Shown: positions 17,117 through 26,831 of the stretch, piece after piece | How the letters are laid out: each line of letters begins with the position of its first letter | Position numbering within the stretch: the first letter of the stretch is position 1 | The notes under the pieces: model-generated | Database searches by the model: none | What the model was told of the DNA's origin: nothing | The model's input: the letters and a program-made list of their open reading frames with translations, nothing else | DNA from: Streptomyces sp. NBC_00683 | GTDB taxonomy: Bacteria > Actinomycetota > Actinomycetes > Streptomycetales > Streptomycetaceae | Length of the DNA stretch: 64,000 nt | Reading direction: 5' to 3' | Assembly (NCBI RefSeq): GCF_036226745.1 | Contig: NZ_CP109013.1 | Span: forward strand, 5,704,001-5,768,000 | Position numbers and translations under genes: made by a program

Positions 17117-17279
17117 CCAGCAAGATCTCCAGGCAAGATCGCGTTGTGGGAGTCATCCCGCTTGCCGTTACTATGCAAATTGCGTGCCCGTGTGTCTGAT
17201 GTACCGGGCTCGATCCGCGAAGCCGCCTCTCGGCGGCCCAGCAGAACCCCAAGAAGTCAGCCACCAAGGAGACCGAACC

Positions 17280-18671
17280 GTGAAGAGCGCCGTGGAGACC
17301 CTGAACCCGACCCGGGTTCGGCTCAGCATTGAGGTGCCCTTCGAGGAGCTCAAGGACAGCCTCGACGCGGCGTACAAGAAGATCAACCAGCAGGTCACGG
17401 TGAAGGGCTTCCGTAAGGGCAAGATCCCCAACCGCGTCATCGACCAGCGGTTCGGCCGTGGTGCTGTGCTGGAGGAGGCCGTCAACGACGCCCTTCCGAA
17501 GTTCTACACCGAGGCTGTCAACGAGGGTGAGCTCAATGTTCTGGGCCAGCCCGAGGTTGACATCACCGAACTGAAGGACGGCGAGCTGCTGGCCTTCACC
17601 GCCGAGGTGGATGTCCGTCCCGAGATCGAGATTCCGGACTACTCCGGCATCGAGGTCACCGTGGACGCACTCGAGGTCACCGACGAGGACGTCGACAAGG
17701 CCGTGGAGCAGCTCCGCGAGCGCTTCGCCTCGACCAACCCGGTCGAGCGCGCGGCCGCCGAGGGCGACGTCGTCACGATCGACCTGGAGGCCAAGGTCGA
17801 CGGAGAGGTCCTGGAGGACGGCGTGGCCGCCGGTGTCTCGTACACCATCGGTTCCGGCGAGCTCCTCGAGGGCATCGACGAGGCCGTGACCGGCCTGGAG
17901 GCCGGTGGCGAGGCCACCTTCACCTCCGAGCTGAAGGGCGGCTCCGCCGAGGGCAAGGAAGCGGAGGTCACCGTCAAGGTCACCACCGTCGCCTCCCGCG
18001 AACTGCCCGAGCTGGATGATGACTTCGCGCAGATGGCGAGCGAGTTCGACACGCTCGCCGAGCTCCGCGAGGACAGCCGCAAGCGCCTCGAGAACACCAA
18101 GCAGTACGACCAGGCCACCCAGGCCCAGGAGCGCGTCCTCGACGAGCTGCTGAAGCTGGCCGAGGTCCCGATCCCCGAGAAGCTTCTCGCGGACGAGGTC
18201 CAGACCCGCAAGCACAACCTCGAGCACCACCAGCTCGGCCAGATGGGTCTCGACCTCGAGAAGTACCTGGAGATCCAGGGCAAGACGCTCGAGGAGTTCG
18301 AGGCCGAGACCTCCGAGCAGGCCATCAAGGGCATCAAGACCCAGTTCATCCTTGACGAGCTCGTCAACAAGGAGAAGCTGAACGTCAACCAGGAGGAGCT
18401 CACCGAGCACCTCATGCGGCGCGCTGCTTCCTCCGGCATGAGCCCCGACCAGTTCGCCCAGGCCGTCGTCGAAGGCGGTCAGGTGCCGATGCTCGTCGGC
18501 GAGGTCGCCCGCGGCAAGGCGCTCGCGGTGGTCGTCGAGGCCGCCAAGGTCGTCGACACCAACGGTGAGGTCGTCGAGCTCGAGGACGACGAGGAAGAGG
18601 CTGTCGAGACGGTCGAGGCCGCCGAGGGCACCGCTGACGGTGCCGCCGACGACGAGAAGACCGAGGCCTGA
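17280..18671 (+). CDS. tig: Trigger factor, ribosome-associated chaperone and prolyl isomerase
   Basis: A 463-residue protein that binds the ribosome exit tunnel and assists nascent chain folding. The ribosome-binding signature GFRKGKIP is at about residues 46-53, the FKBP-type PPIase domain spans roughly 150-245 ([33 protein letters not shown]), and the C-terminal chaperone arms follow, ending in an acidic tail typical of actinobacteria. GTG 17280 was chosen because it gives the family N-terminus ([15 protein letters not shown]) and follows an AAGGAGA site. It lies upstream of the clp protease genes, a conserved neighbourhood. Confidence 0.96.
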   Translation: MKSAVETLNPTRVRLSIEVPFEELKDSLDAAYKKINQQVTVKGFRKGKIPNRVIDQRFGRGAVLEEAVNDALPKFYTEAVNEGELNVLGQPEVDITELKDGELLAFTAEVDVRPEIEIPDYSGIEVTVDALEVTDEDVDKAVEQLRERFASTNPVERAAAEGDVVTIDLEAKVDGEVLEDGVAAGVSYTIGSGELLEGIDEAVTGLEAGGEATFTSELKGGSAEGKEAEVTVKVTTVASRELPELDDDFAQMASEFDTLAELREDSRKRLENTKQYDQATQAQERVLDELLKLAEVPIPEKLLADEVQTRKHNLEHHQLGQMGLDLEKYLEIQGKTLEEFEAETSEQAIKGIKTQFILDELVNKEKLNVNQEELTEHLMRRAASSGMSPDQFAQAVVEGGQVPMLVGEVARGKALAVVVEAAKVVDTNGEVVELEDDEEEAVETVEAAEGTADGAADDEKTEA

Positions 18672-18706
18672 TCCTCGAACTGATCGGCTTTTCTGATCCG
18701 TACACG

Positions 18707-18739
18707 ACGGGCTCCGGACGTACCACGTCCGGGGCCCGT
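18707..18739 (+). terminator. Terminator after tig
   Basis: Arms 18707-18721 and 18725-18739 form a 15-bp stem with one G-T pair and a 3-nt loop, 35 nt past the tig stop. Confidence 0.8.
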
Positions 18740-18786
18740 CGGCGTACCGGCCCGCACCCCCAGAACCCTTGTGCGGACTGCTGACC

Positions 18787-18803
18787 TTGCGCTCCCAGCG
18801 AAC
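18787..18803 (+). promoter_or_regulatory. Putative ClgR operator of clpP1P2
   Basis: TTGCGCTCCCAGCGAAC is an imperfect palindrome whose right half AGCGAAC matches one arm of the GTTCGC/GCGAAC-type box recognised by the Clp-gene regulator ClgR. It lies 134 bp before clpP1, a place where ClgR is known to act in Streptomyces. The left arm is degenerate, so the assignment is tentative. Confidence 0.4.
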
Positions 18804-18936
18804 AGTTGGGGAAGCGGGATGGCGTTGTCCCACCTGCGCGTTAGGGTCCATGAAGAGGAAGGGTCGGTAAGTCCCGGCCCACCCGGTACGAAGACGCTGA
18901 GACGGCCGGAGCCGTCAGAGACGAGCAGGTGGATAC

Positions 18937-19554
18937 GTGACGAATCTGATGCCCTACGCCGCCGGAGAGCCGTCCCTCGGTGGAGGCCTCGGTGACCAGG
19001 TCTACAGCCGACTGCTCGGCGAACGCATCATCTTCCTCGGTCAGCAGGTCGACGATGACATCGCCAACAAGATCACCGCACAGCTTCTGCTCCTTGCCGC
19101 AGACCCGGACAAGGACATCTACCTCTACATCAACAGCCCCGGCGGCTCGGTGACGGCAGGCATGGCGGTCTACGACACCATGCAGTACATCCCGAACGAC
19201 GTGGTCACCATCGGTATGGGCATGGCGGCCTCGATGGGCCAGTTCCTGCTCACCGGCGGTACGGCGGGCAAGCGCTTCGCGCTCCCGAACACCGACATCC
19301 TCATGCACCAGGGTTCGGCCGGCATCGGCGGTACCGCCTCGGACATCAAGATCCAGGCCCAGTACCTGCTCCGCACGAAGACGCGGATGGCGGAGATCAC
19401 CGCCCACCACTCCGGCCAGACCGTGGAAACGATCATCCGCGACGGCGACCGCGACCGCTGGTACACGGCGGAGGAGGCCAAGGACTACGGCCTCATCGAC
19501 GAGATCATCACGGTCGCGTCGGGCATCCCGGGCGGCGGCGGCACCGGCGCCTGA
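18937..19554 (+). CDS. clpP1: ClpP1 serine protease subunit
   Basis: A 205-residue ClpP-family peptidase subunit that assembles with ClpP2 into the barrel fed by ClpX or ClpC. Catalytic residues are visible as Ser99 (GMAASMGQ), His124 (LMHQG) and Asp173 (DRDRW). [12 protein letters not shown] is the substrate-groove motif. GTG 18937 starts the product ([10 protein letters not shown]). It is the first gene of the clpP1-clpP2 pair, 91 bp before clpP2, and probably controlled by ClgR. Confidence 0.96.
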   Translation: MTNLMPYAAGEPSLGGGLGDQVYSRLLGERIIFLGQQVDDDIANKITAQLLLLAADPDKDIYLYINSPGGSVTAGMAVYDTMQYIPNDVVTIGMGMAASMGQFLLTGGTAGKRFALPNTDILMHQGSAGIGGTASDIKIQAQYLLRTKTRMAEITAHHSGQTVETIIRDGDRDRWYTAEEAKDYGLIDEIITVASGIPGGGGTGA

Positions 19555-19645
19555 TCCGGCACACCCGGACAGGCACCGCGCCGCACCCTCTCGTACGCCG
19601 AGACTCCCAGCCCACATGAACGCCACCAGGATGGTGAACACCCAC

Positions 19646-20314
19646 ATGAACAACTTCCCCGGCGCCTCCGCGAGCGGCCTCTACACCGGCCCGCAGGTGG
19701 ACAACCGCTACGTCGTCCCGCGCTTCGTGGAGCGCACCTCGCAGGGTGTGCGCGAGTACGACCCGTACGCGAAGCTCTTCGAGGAGCGTGTGATCTTCCT
19801 CGGTGTGCAGATCGACGACGCCTCGGCCAACGACGTCATGGCGCAGCTGCTGTGCCTGGAGTCCATGGACCCGGACCGTGACATCTCGATCTACATCAAC
19901 AGCCCCGGCGGCTCGTTCACCGCGCTCACCGCGATCTACGACACGATGCAGTTCGTGAAGCCGGACATCCAGACGGTCTGCATGGGCCAGGCGGCCTCCG
20001 CCGCCGCCGTCCTGCTCGCCGCGGGCACCCCGGGCAAGCGCATGGCGCTCCCGCACGCCCGTGTGCTGATCCACCAGCCGTCCTCGCAGACCGGCCGTGA
20101 GCAGCTCTCCGACCTGGAGATCGCGGCCAACGAGATCCTGCGGATGCGCACCCAGCTCGAGGAGATGCTGGCCAAGCACTCCACCACCCCGCTGGAGAAG
20201 ATCAGCGAGGACATCGAGCGCGACAAGATCCTTACCGCCGCCGACGCACTCGCGTACGGTCTGGTGGACCAGATTGTCTCCACCCGCAAGACCACAGCCG
20301 GCGCGGCCGTCTGA
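19646..20314 (+). CDS. clpP2: ClpP2 serine protease subunit
   Basis: A 222-residue ClpP paralogue, partner of ClpP1. With Met at 19646 the catalytic residues are Ser118 (GQAASAAAV) and His143 (LIHQPSS). The N-terminus [15 protein letters not shown] resembles Streptomyces ClpP2; in-frame ATGs at 19616 and 19631 would add 10 or 5 residues but have poorer ribosome-binding sites. The pro-peptide region (residues about 20-40, [15 protein letters not shown]) is where actinobacterial ClpP2 is processed. A hairpin separates it from clpX. Confidence 0.95.
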   Translation: MNNFPGASASGLYTGPQVDNRYVVPRFVERTSQGVREYDPYAKLFEERVIFLGVQIDDASANDVMAQLLCLESMDPDRDISIYINSPGGSFTALTAIYDTMQFVKPDIQTVCMGQAASAAAVLLAAGTPGKRMALPHARVLIHQPSSQTGREQLSDLEIAANEILRMRTQLEEMLAKHSTTPLEKISEDIERDKILTAADALAYGLVDQIVSTRKTTAGAAV

Positions 20315-20325
20315 CGTCGGTCTTT

Positions 20326-20379
20326 CCCCTTGGCACATTCCACCAGCACGGCCACGGCCGTGTGAACCGTGCCAAGGGG
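20326..20379 (+). terminator. Hairpin between clpP2 and clpX
   Basis: Arms 20326-20336 and 20369-20379 pair perfectly over 11 bp and enclose an inner CACGGCC/GGCCGTG hairpin. It could terminate or attenuate clpP1P2 transcription before clpX. Confidence 0.55.
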
Positions 20380-20470
20380 GGCCCGAACGGGGGGCCAGGC
20401 AAGGTACCGTCGGATAGAGGCACCAGGAGCCGCTGAACCAGGCTGCTCCCAGGCGAAGGGGAAGCACCTC

Positions 20471-21772
<1,302 letters not shown>

Positions 21773-21795
21773 CGGCAGCGGCAGCGATACGTACG

Positions 21796-21834
21796 CCGAA
21801 GGGGCGTCCGGCCAATGGCCGGACGCCCCTTCGG
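21796..21834 (+). terminator. clpX terminator
   Basis: Arms 21796-21813 and 21817-21834 form a perfect 18-bp stem with an AAT loop, 23 nt after the clpX stop. A covarying homologue exists at 22913-22949. Confidence 0.9.
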
Positions 21835-22046
21835 TCTGAGTGGCTCGTAACGCGGCTGGCTGTGTTGCCCGCGGCGAAATTGCTTCAGCAGGATGCGGAA
21901 GGCTGACATCTTTACGCCAGAGCGTCTGCTTGAGATCGACTTCGAGCCAACGTACCCATGAGAGATGGACGGGGTTACGCATACATGGTTTTCTATTCGT
22001 GCAGGTGTTCGTTATTTCTTTGTAGTGGAAATCTGAGGTATATCGA
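21835..22046. other. Insertion segment upstream of the secreted peptide gene
   Basis: This 212-bp stretch is lower in GC than the flanking genes and holds no long frame. A 22-codon frame begins at the ATG near 21892 but has no support. The end of the segment supplies the promoter and the GAGG ribosome-binding site (22035-22038) of the peptide gene. Confidence 0.5.
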
Positions 22047-22343
22047 GTGAACGTCCTCAAGGTTCGTCGCGTGATCGTAGCCGTCAGTTTGGTCGCGGCA
22101 GGGGTTGCTCTCCCTGTGGCGACGGCGGGGGTGGCGAACGCGAGCCCGTCGCGGTGTCAGATATCCCTGCAGAATAATGGATATGTTGTCGGCGCGAAAT
22201 CGAAGGCCGCCTGCTCTAACGCTAACGCGAGCACCTCTCCTCTGAATATTGTGGCCGAGCATCAGAGGGCGGTTTGTAAGGCGCAGTTGATCGCCATTGG
22301 CGTGAGGAGTGGTCACGCTGGGGATGCTTGCTACTCGTACTGA
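22047..22343 (+). CDS. Small secreted four-cysteine peptide with an internal repeat
   Basis: A 98-residue precursor starting at GTG 22047, with GAGG 8 nt upstream. A Sec signal peptide is clear: basic VLKVRR, a hydrophobic VIVAVSLVAAGVALPVA core, and likely cleavage after VANA. The mature part of about 67 residues has four cysteines and two similar units, CQISLQNNGYVVGAKSKAAC and CKAQLIAIGVRSGHAGDAC, sharing C-x3-L-x3-G...A-C. Codon use is less GC-biased than neighbouring genes. I do not recognise a family with known function; small disulfide-bonded extracellular peptides of this kind occur in Streptomyces. Confidence 0.75.
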   Translation: MNVLKVRRVIVAVSLVAAGVALPVATAGVANASPSRCQISLQNNGYVVGAKSKAACSNANASTSPLNIVAEHQRAVCKAQLIAIGVRSGHAGDACYSY

Positions 22344-22836
22344 CCTTTCCGAGGGGTGGGGCGCGTCGTGCGGCGGCCACTCGGGCGCCCGGCCAGTCCT
22401 GTGGCGGGCTGACTGGAGGCCTGTGATGGGCGGCCGCCTGGCCTCTGGTCCCCAGCGTCCTTCTGGCGATTAGTGGGCAGCTCGCTCTGTGTTTGTGGGG
22501 GAGGGCGCGCGCCATTATCGCCCCCCCCGTGTGTCGGGCTTCCTCGGCGAGTTGGGTGCGGGCGGCAGGACCGATTGGCGCCCGCGTTCAGCCTCTTCTC
22601 GAGGCGCTCACATTCGGTTCGCTCCCGGAGGGGAAGTCAATGCAGGAAGGCTCGGTGTTCGGGTAGACAGCCGCGATGGCTGACTTCTCCGTACGCCAGT
22701 ATTCTTCGGGTGTCGTCTTCATCGACGCGATTTCGCCAGGCGAGGATCGGCCGTAGTGATTCGGGACGGTCCCTGTCTTCCGGGTGCGCTTGGCCTCGTA
22801 CTCGCAAGTCACGCGATAAGCGTGATGCGGAATGGT
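22344..22836. other. Remainder of the insertion, no convincing gene
   Basis: This 493-bp stretch between the peptide gene and repeat copy B shows mixed composition and short frames without ribosome-binding sites. A plus-strand frame from 22473 stays open into repeat copy B and ends with a ClpX-like tail, which is better explained by the repeat than by a gene. I see no integrase, transposase or terminal inverted repeat here, so it may be a decayed element. Confidence 0.5.
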
Positions 22837-22902
22837 GCGAGCCGCGCACGATCGGCAAGAACGCGGATGGCGGCCGCCACGAGAAGTCCGCGTAGCGGCA
22901 GC
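22837..22902 (+). pseudogene. Direct repeat copy B: displaced clpX 3'-end fragment
   Basis: The segment reads [18 protein letters not shown] then a stop at 22893-22895, differing from the ClpX C-terminus at a single residue (Ala for Asp). DNA identity to 21714-21779 is 63 of 66. No clpX sequence precedes 22837, so this is an isolated tail, probably the original 3' end left behind when DNA inserted, or a tail carried in by the element. Confidence 0.8.
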
Positions 22903-22912
22903 AAAACGTACG

Positions 22913-22949
22913 CGAAGGGGCGCCCGGCCAGTGGCCGGGCGCCCCTTCG
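22913..22949. terminator. Second copy of the clpX-type terminator, also serving the minus-strand gene
   Basis: Arms 22913-22929 and 22933-22949 form a 17-bp perfect stem with an AGT loop. Compared with the hairpin at 21797-21833, one T-A pair has become C-G, a compensatory change that keeps the stem. It sits 11 nt beyond the stop of the minus-strand gene. Confidence 0.85.
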
Positions 22950-22959
22950 GCGTCGAGCG

Positions 22960-23949
22960 TCAGATCTTGGTGCGCGAGGTGTTGTAGAGCTTGGCGGCGA
23001 GGGCCGCCGTCTCGTCCTGGCTCATCGGCTTGTTCGTCATGGCGCCGCCGATGTCGAAGCCGATCACGGCGCTGACCGTGCTGTAGTCGGCCCAAACGCA
23101 GACCGGCATGATCATTTCCTTGGGGCCCTTGGCCGCCGTACCGTCGGCTTCGTCGTTGACGACCTTCATGTTCTGGCACTTCATCAGCGCGCCCTCGAAG
23201 CCGGGCGGGGTGACGTTCTTGGGGCTGCCGACCAGCGAGCCCTTCGTGTCCTCGTCCTTCATCGCCTCGTTCTCGGCGTTCTCGAAGAAGCCGTCGATGG
23301 TCGAGGCAGGGTCCTCGATCTCACCCCAGGCGCCGACGAGCATGAGCATCTTCGTGGTGAGCGGGTTCTTCGCCATGTCACCGCTCACGTACTGGGCACC
23401 CGCCTCTGACGGGTTCTTGATCCCAGCGGCCTCGGCTTCGGCCTTGTCCTTGCCGGTCATCGGGCCCGAGGGCGCCGAACTGGACGGGTTGTTCTTGTAG
23501 TCGTCCACCGAGGCGGCCGGCGTCAGCTTGTAGCCCTTGGTGGAGTCCGCGACATCGCTGTTGCTGGAGCCACCCGACGTGAGGAAGTACACCCCGCCCG
23601 CGATGACCGCCAGCGCCACGACGGCGCCGCCGATGATCAGGCCGGTCTTCTTCTTCGGGGCGCCCGGCTGCGGAGGGCCGCCGGGGTACGCCTGCTGGCC
23701 GCCGTACGGGGGCGTGGGCGGCTGCTGGCCGTACGGGCCCGGCTGCTGGGCCTGCGGGTAGCCGTAGCCCTGCGGGGGCTGCTGCGGCGGGACACCCTGG
23801 GGGGCCTGCTGCGGGTAGCCGTACCCGGGCTGGCCCTGCGGCTGTCCCTGCGGCGGCTGGCCGCCGTACGGGCCCGGCTGCTGGCCGTAGGGTCCGGGCT
23901 GGCCCTGCGGCGGCTGCCCACCGTACGGGCCCGGCTGGTTGTAGCTCAT
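22960..23949 (-). CDS. Membrane-anchored protein with Pro/Gln/Gly-rich cytoplasmic tail
   Basis: A 329-residue protein. The first 100 residues are a low-complexity tail made of GPYGGQPPQGQP-like units, followed by KKKTGLIIGG and one membrane helix (AVVALAVIAGGVYFLTSG). The remaining 210 residues lie outside and contain two cysteines (LMKCQNMK, MPVCVWAD) that could pair. ATG 23949 has GGAGGGG at good spacing, preferred over an in-frame ATG at 24030. Architecture fits a family of actinobacterial surface proteins without assigned function. It is divergent from valS across 137 bp. Confidence 0.8.
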   Translation of the reverse strand: MSYNQPGPYGGQPPQGQPGPYGQQPGPYGGQPPQGQPQGQPGYGYPQQAPQGVPPQQPPQGYGYPQAQQPGPYGQQPPTPPYGGQQAYPGGPPQPGAPKKKTGLIIGGAVVALAVIAGGVYFLTSGGSSNSDVADSTKGYKLTPAASVDDYKNNPSSSAPSGPMTGKDKAEAEAAGIKNPSEAGAQYVSGDMAKNPLTTKMLMLVGAWGEIEDPASTIDGFFENAENEAMKDEDTKGSLVGSPKNVTPPGFEGALMKCQNMKVVNDEADGTAAKGPKEMIMPVCVWADYSTVSAVIGFDIGGAMTNKPMSQDETAALAAKLYNTSRTKI

Positions 23950-24073
23950 TGGGCTGTCCCCTCCAGAATGCTTATGCGTTCCGAACATCCTGGCGGATGG
24001 GGCCGTGACATGGGGCACCGGGCAGCACACCGTTACTGAACTATCCCGTTTCAGTGCACGACTGTGACGGCCC

Positions 24074-24079
24074 TAAACT
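24074..24079 (+). promoter_or_regulatory. -10 box of valS (leaderless)
   Basis: TAAACT ends 7 nt before the GTG at 24087 and there is no ribosome-binding site, so transcription probably starts at or next to the start codon. No T-box leader could fit in the 137-bp gap to the divergent gene. Confidence 0.55.
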
Positions 24080-24086
24080 GTGCTGC

Positions 24087-26708
24087 GTGACCGAGAACGC
24101 ATCGCAGCAGCCAGTCAGCAACCCCGAACTGCCGACCCAGTACGCGCCGGCCGAGGTAGAGGGGAAGCTGTACGAGCGCTGGGTAGAGCGCGGTTACTTC
24201 ACGGCCGACCCGGACAGTGAGAAGCCCCCGTACACGATCGTCATCCCGCCGCCCAACGTCACCGGTGCGCTCCACCTGGGACACGCCTTCCAGGTCACGC
24301 TCATGGACGCGCTGACCCGGCGCAAGCGCATGCAGGGCTTCGAGACCCTGTGGCTGCCCGGCATGGACCACGCCGGGATCGCCACCCAGAACAAGGTCGA
24401 GCAGCAGCTCGCGGAAGAGGGCAAGTCCCGTCAGGACCTCGGCCGTGAGCAGTTCACCGAGCGTGTGTGGCAGTGGAAGGACGAGTTCGGCGGCCGGATC
24501 CTCGGCCAGCTGCGCCGTCTCGGTGCCGGCCTCGACTGGTCCCGCGAGCGGTTCACCATGGACGAGGGCCTGTCCAAGGCCGTCCAGACCATCTTCAAGA
24601 AGCTGTACGACGACGAACTGATCTACCGTGCCGAGCGCATCATCAACTGGTGCCCGCGCTGTCTGACGGCGATCTCCGACATCGAGGTCGACTACCAGGA
24701 CGACGACGGCGAGCTGGTCTCGCTGAAGTACGGCGAGGGCGACGAGACAGTCGTGGTCGCCACCACGCGCGTCGAGACGATGCTCGGTGACACGGCGGTC
24801 GCCGTCCACCCCGATGACGAGCGCTACGCGCACCTCATCGGCAAGCGGATCAAGCTGCCGCTGACCAACCGTACGATCCCCGTCGTCGCCGACCAGCACG
24901 TCGACCCGGAGTTCGGGACCGGCGCCGTCAAGGTCACGCCCGCCCACGACCCGAACGACTTCGCGATCGGCCAGCGCCACGGCCTGGAGTCCATGACGAT
25001 CATGGACGAGCGCGGGGTCATCACGGTCCACGGTCCGTTCGAGGGGCTCGACCGCTTCGAGGCGCGCTCCGCGATCGTCGCCGCCCTGCGCGAGCAGGGC
25101 CGTGTCGTCGCCGAGAAGCGCCCCTACGTCCACTCCGTGGGCCACTGTTCGCGCTGCAAGACGACCGTCGAACCGCGCCTGTCGCTCCAGTGGTGGGTCA
25201 AGGTCGAGACGCTCGCGGGCGCCGCGGGCGACGCCGTCCGTGACGGTCGCGTCGAGCTCCACCCGAAGGAGATGGAGCGGCGGTACTTCGACTGGGTCGA
25301 CAACCTCAACGACTGGTGCATCTCGCGCCAGCTCTGGTGGGGGCACCGCATCCCGGTCTGGTACGGGCCGGCGGGCGAGGTCGTCTGCGTCGGACCCGAC
25401 GAGGAGCCGCCGAGCGGTGACGGCTGGACCCAGGACCCCGATGTCCTCGACACCTGGTTCTCCTCCGGGCTGTGGCCCTTCTCCACGCTCGGCTGGCCCG
25501 AGGAGACTCCGGACCTCAAGAAGTTCTACTCGACCGATGTCCTGCTCACCGGGCACGACATCATCTTCTTCTGGGTCGTCCGGATGATGATGTTCGGTCT
25601 GTACGCGATGGACGGCGAAGTCCCGTTCAAGACCGTCGCCCTGACCGGCCTCGTCCGTGACGAGTTCGGCAAGAAGATGTCCAAGTCCAACCCCAACGCC
25701 GTCGATCCGCTCGACTGGATGGACAACTACGGTTCCGACGCAGTCCGGTTCACCCTCGCCAAGGGTGCCAACCCGGGCGCCGACGTCCCGATCGGTGAGG
25801 ACTGGGTCCAGGCCTCCCGCAACTTCGCCAACAAGATCTGGAACGCCACCCGCTTCGCGATGATGAACGGCGCGACCCTCGAGGGTCCGCTGCCTCCCGT
25901 CGAGCAGCTGTCGGCGACCGATCGCTGGATCCTGTCGCGCCTCAACGCGACCGTCGCCGAAGTCGACGCGTTCTACGACGACTTCCAGTTCGCCAAGCTC
26001 AGCGAGGCGCTCTACCACTTCGCGTGGGACGAGGTCTTCGACTGGTACGTCGAGCTGTCCAAGACGACGTTCTTCGCGGGCGGCGAGCAGGCGAAGGTGT
26101 CCGCCCGGGTCCTCGGCGAGGTCCTCGACGTGACGCTGCGGGTCCTCCACCCGATCGTTCCGTTCGTCACGGAGCAGCTCTGGACGACTCTCACCGGCGG
26201 CGAGTCCCTCGTCGTCGCCGACTGGCCCAAGGACTCCGGCTTCCGCGACGACGCGGCCGAGAAGGAGATCGAGCTCGTCCAGCAGGTCGTCACCGAGGTC
26301 CGCCGGTTCCGCTCCGACCAGGGCCTGCAGCCCGGCCAGAAGGTCCCGGCCGAGCTCGCTCTGGACGGTACGGTCCTCGCCGCGCACGAGGCGGCCATCC
26401 GGCAGCTGCTGCGTCTGCAGCCCGCCGGTGACGGCTTCCACGCCACGGCGACCCTCCCGGTCGCGGGAGCCACGGTTGCCCTGGACCTCTCCGGCACGAT
26501 CGACGTCGAGGCCGAGCGCAAGCGCCTGACGAAGGACCTCGGCGCAGCCGAGAAGGAGAAGGCGCAGGCCAACGGGAAGCTCAACAACGAGGCGTTCCTG
26601 GGCAAGGCACCCGACAACGTGGTCGACAAGATCCGCGGCCGGCTCGCGAAGGCCGAGGCCGACATCGAGCGGATCACCGCCCAGCTGGCGAATCTGCCGC
26701 AGAGCTGA
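24087..26708 (+). CDS. valS: Valyl-tRNA synthetase
   Basis: An 873-residue class Ia synthetase that charges tRNA-Val. The HIGH-type motif is [14 protein letters not shown] (about residues 54-67) and the KMSKS motif is KKMSKS (about 529-534). The editing domain with the [17 protein letters not shown] segment, the anticodon-binding domain, and a C-terminal coiled coil ([12 protein letters not shown] to AQLANLPQS) complete it. GTG 24087 was chosen over an ATG at 24054 because the preceding residues are non-conserved and a -10 box occupies that DNA. Confidence 0.97.
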   Translation: MTENASQQPVSNPELPTQYAPAEVEGKLYERWVERGYFTADPDSEKPPYTIVIPPPNVTGALHLGHAFQVTLMDALTRRKRMQGFETLWLPGMDHAGIATQNKVEQQLAEEGKSRQDLGREQFTERVWQWKDEFGGRILGQLRRLGAGLDWSRERFTMDEGLSKAVQTIFKKLYDDELIYRAERIINWCPRCLTAISDIEVDYQDDDGELVSLKYGEGDETVVVATTRVETMLGDTAVAVHPDDERYAHLIGKRIKLPLTNRTIPVVADQHVDPEFGTGAVKVTPAHDPNDFAIGQRHGLESMTIMDERGVITVHGPFEGLDRFEARSAIVAALREQGRVVAEKRPYVHSVGHCSRCKTTVEPRLSLQWWVKVETLAGAAGDAVRDGRVELHPKEMERRYFDWVDNLNDWCISRQLWWGHRIPVWYGPAGEVVCVGPDEEPPSGDGWTQDPDVLDTWFSSGLWPFSTLGWPEETPDLKKFYSTDVLLTGHDIIFFWVVRMMMFGLYAMDGEVPFKTVALTGLVRDEFGKKMSKSNPNAVDPLDWMDNYGSDAVRFTLAKGANPGADVPIGEDWVQASRNFANKIWNATRFAMMNGATLEGPLPPVEQLSATDRWILSRLNATVAEVDAFYDDFQFAKLSEALYHFAWDEVFDWYVELSKTTFFAGGEQAKVSARVLGEVLDVTLRVLHPIVPFVTEQLWTTLTGGESLVVADWPKDSGFRDDAAEKEIELVQQVVTEVRRFRSDQGLQPGQKVPAELALDGTVLAAHEAAIRQLLRLQPAGDGFHATATLPVAGATVALDLSGTIDVEAERKRLTKDLGAAEKEKAQANGKLNNEAFLGKAPDNVVDKIRGRLAKAEADIERITAQLANLPQS

Positions 26709-26720
26709 TGATCTGAGGAC

Positions 26721-26762
26721 GAAGCCCCCGCACCCCCGACCGACCGGGGGAGCGGGGGCTTC
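26721..26762 (+). terminator. valS terminator
   Basis: Arms 26721-26731 and 26752-26762 pair perfectly over 11 bp, with an inner CCCCCG/CGGGGG stem, 12 nt past the valS stop. Confidence 0.85.
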
Positions 26763-26819
26763 GTCGTACCCCGGGGGAGCGGGGCAGCGGGCGCTGCGCG
26801 CGTTGTCGGTGCACATCCG

Positions 26820-26825
26820 TAGACT
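26820..26825 (+). promoter_or_regulatory. -10 box of folC (leaderless)
   Basis: TAGACT ends 6 nt before the GTG at 26832 without a ribosome-binding site, matching the leaderless pattern seen at four other genes in the window. Confidence 0.55.
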
Positions 26826-26831
26826 GGCCCT

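Noticed and set aside
16861..17178. Minus-strand frame containing [26 protein letters not shown] text in part
   Set aside because: It is the antisense reading through tRNA-Pro and neighbouring DNA, a common annotation artefact.
22473..22895. 140-codon frame ending in a ClpX-like tail
   Set aside because: Only the last 19 codons resemble ClpX and they belong to repeat copy B; the earlier part has no ribosome-binding site and no recognisable content.
23950..24086. T-box riboswitch ahead of valS
   Set aside because: The 137-bp divergent gap is too short and lacks the T-box sequence; the -10 box lies next to the start codon.
24051..26816. Long minus-strand frame opposite valS
   Set aside because: Antisense shadow of a universally conserved gene with no coding motifs.
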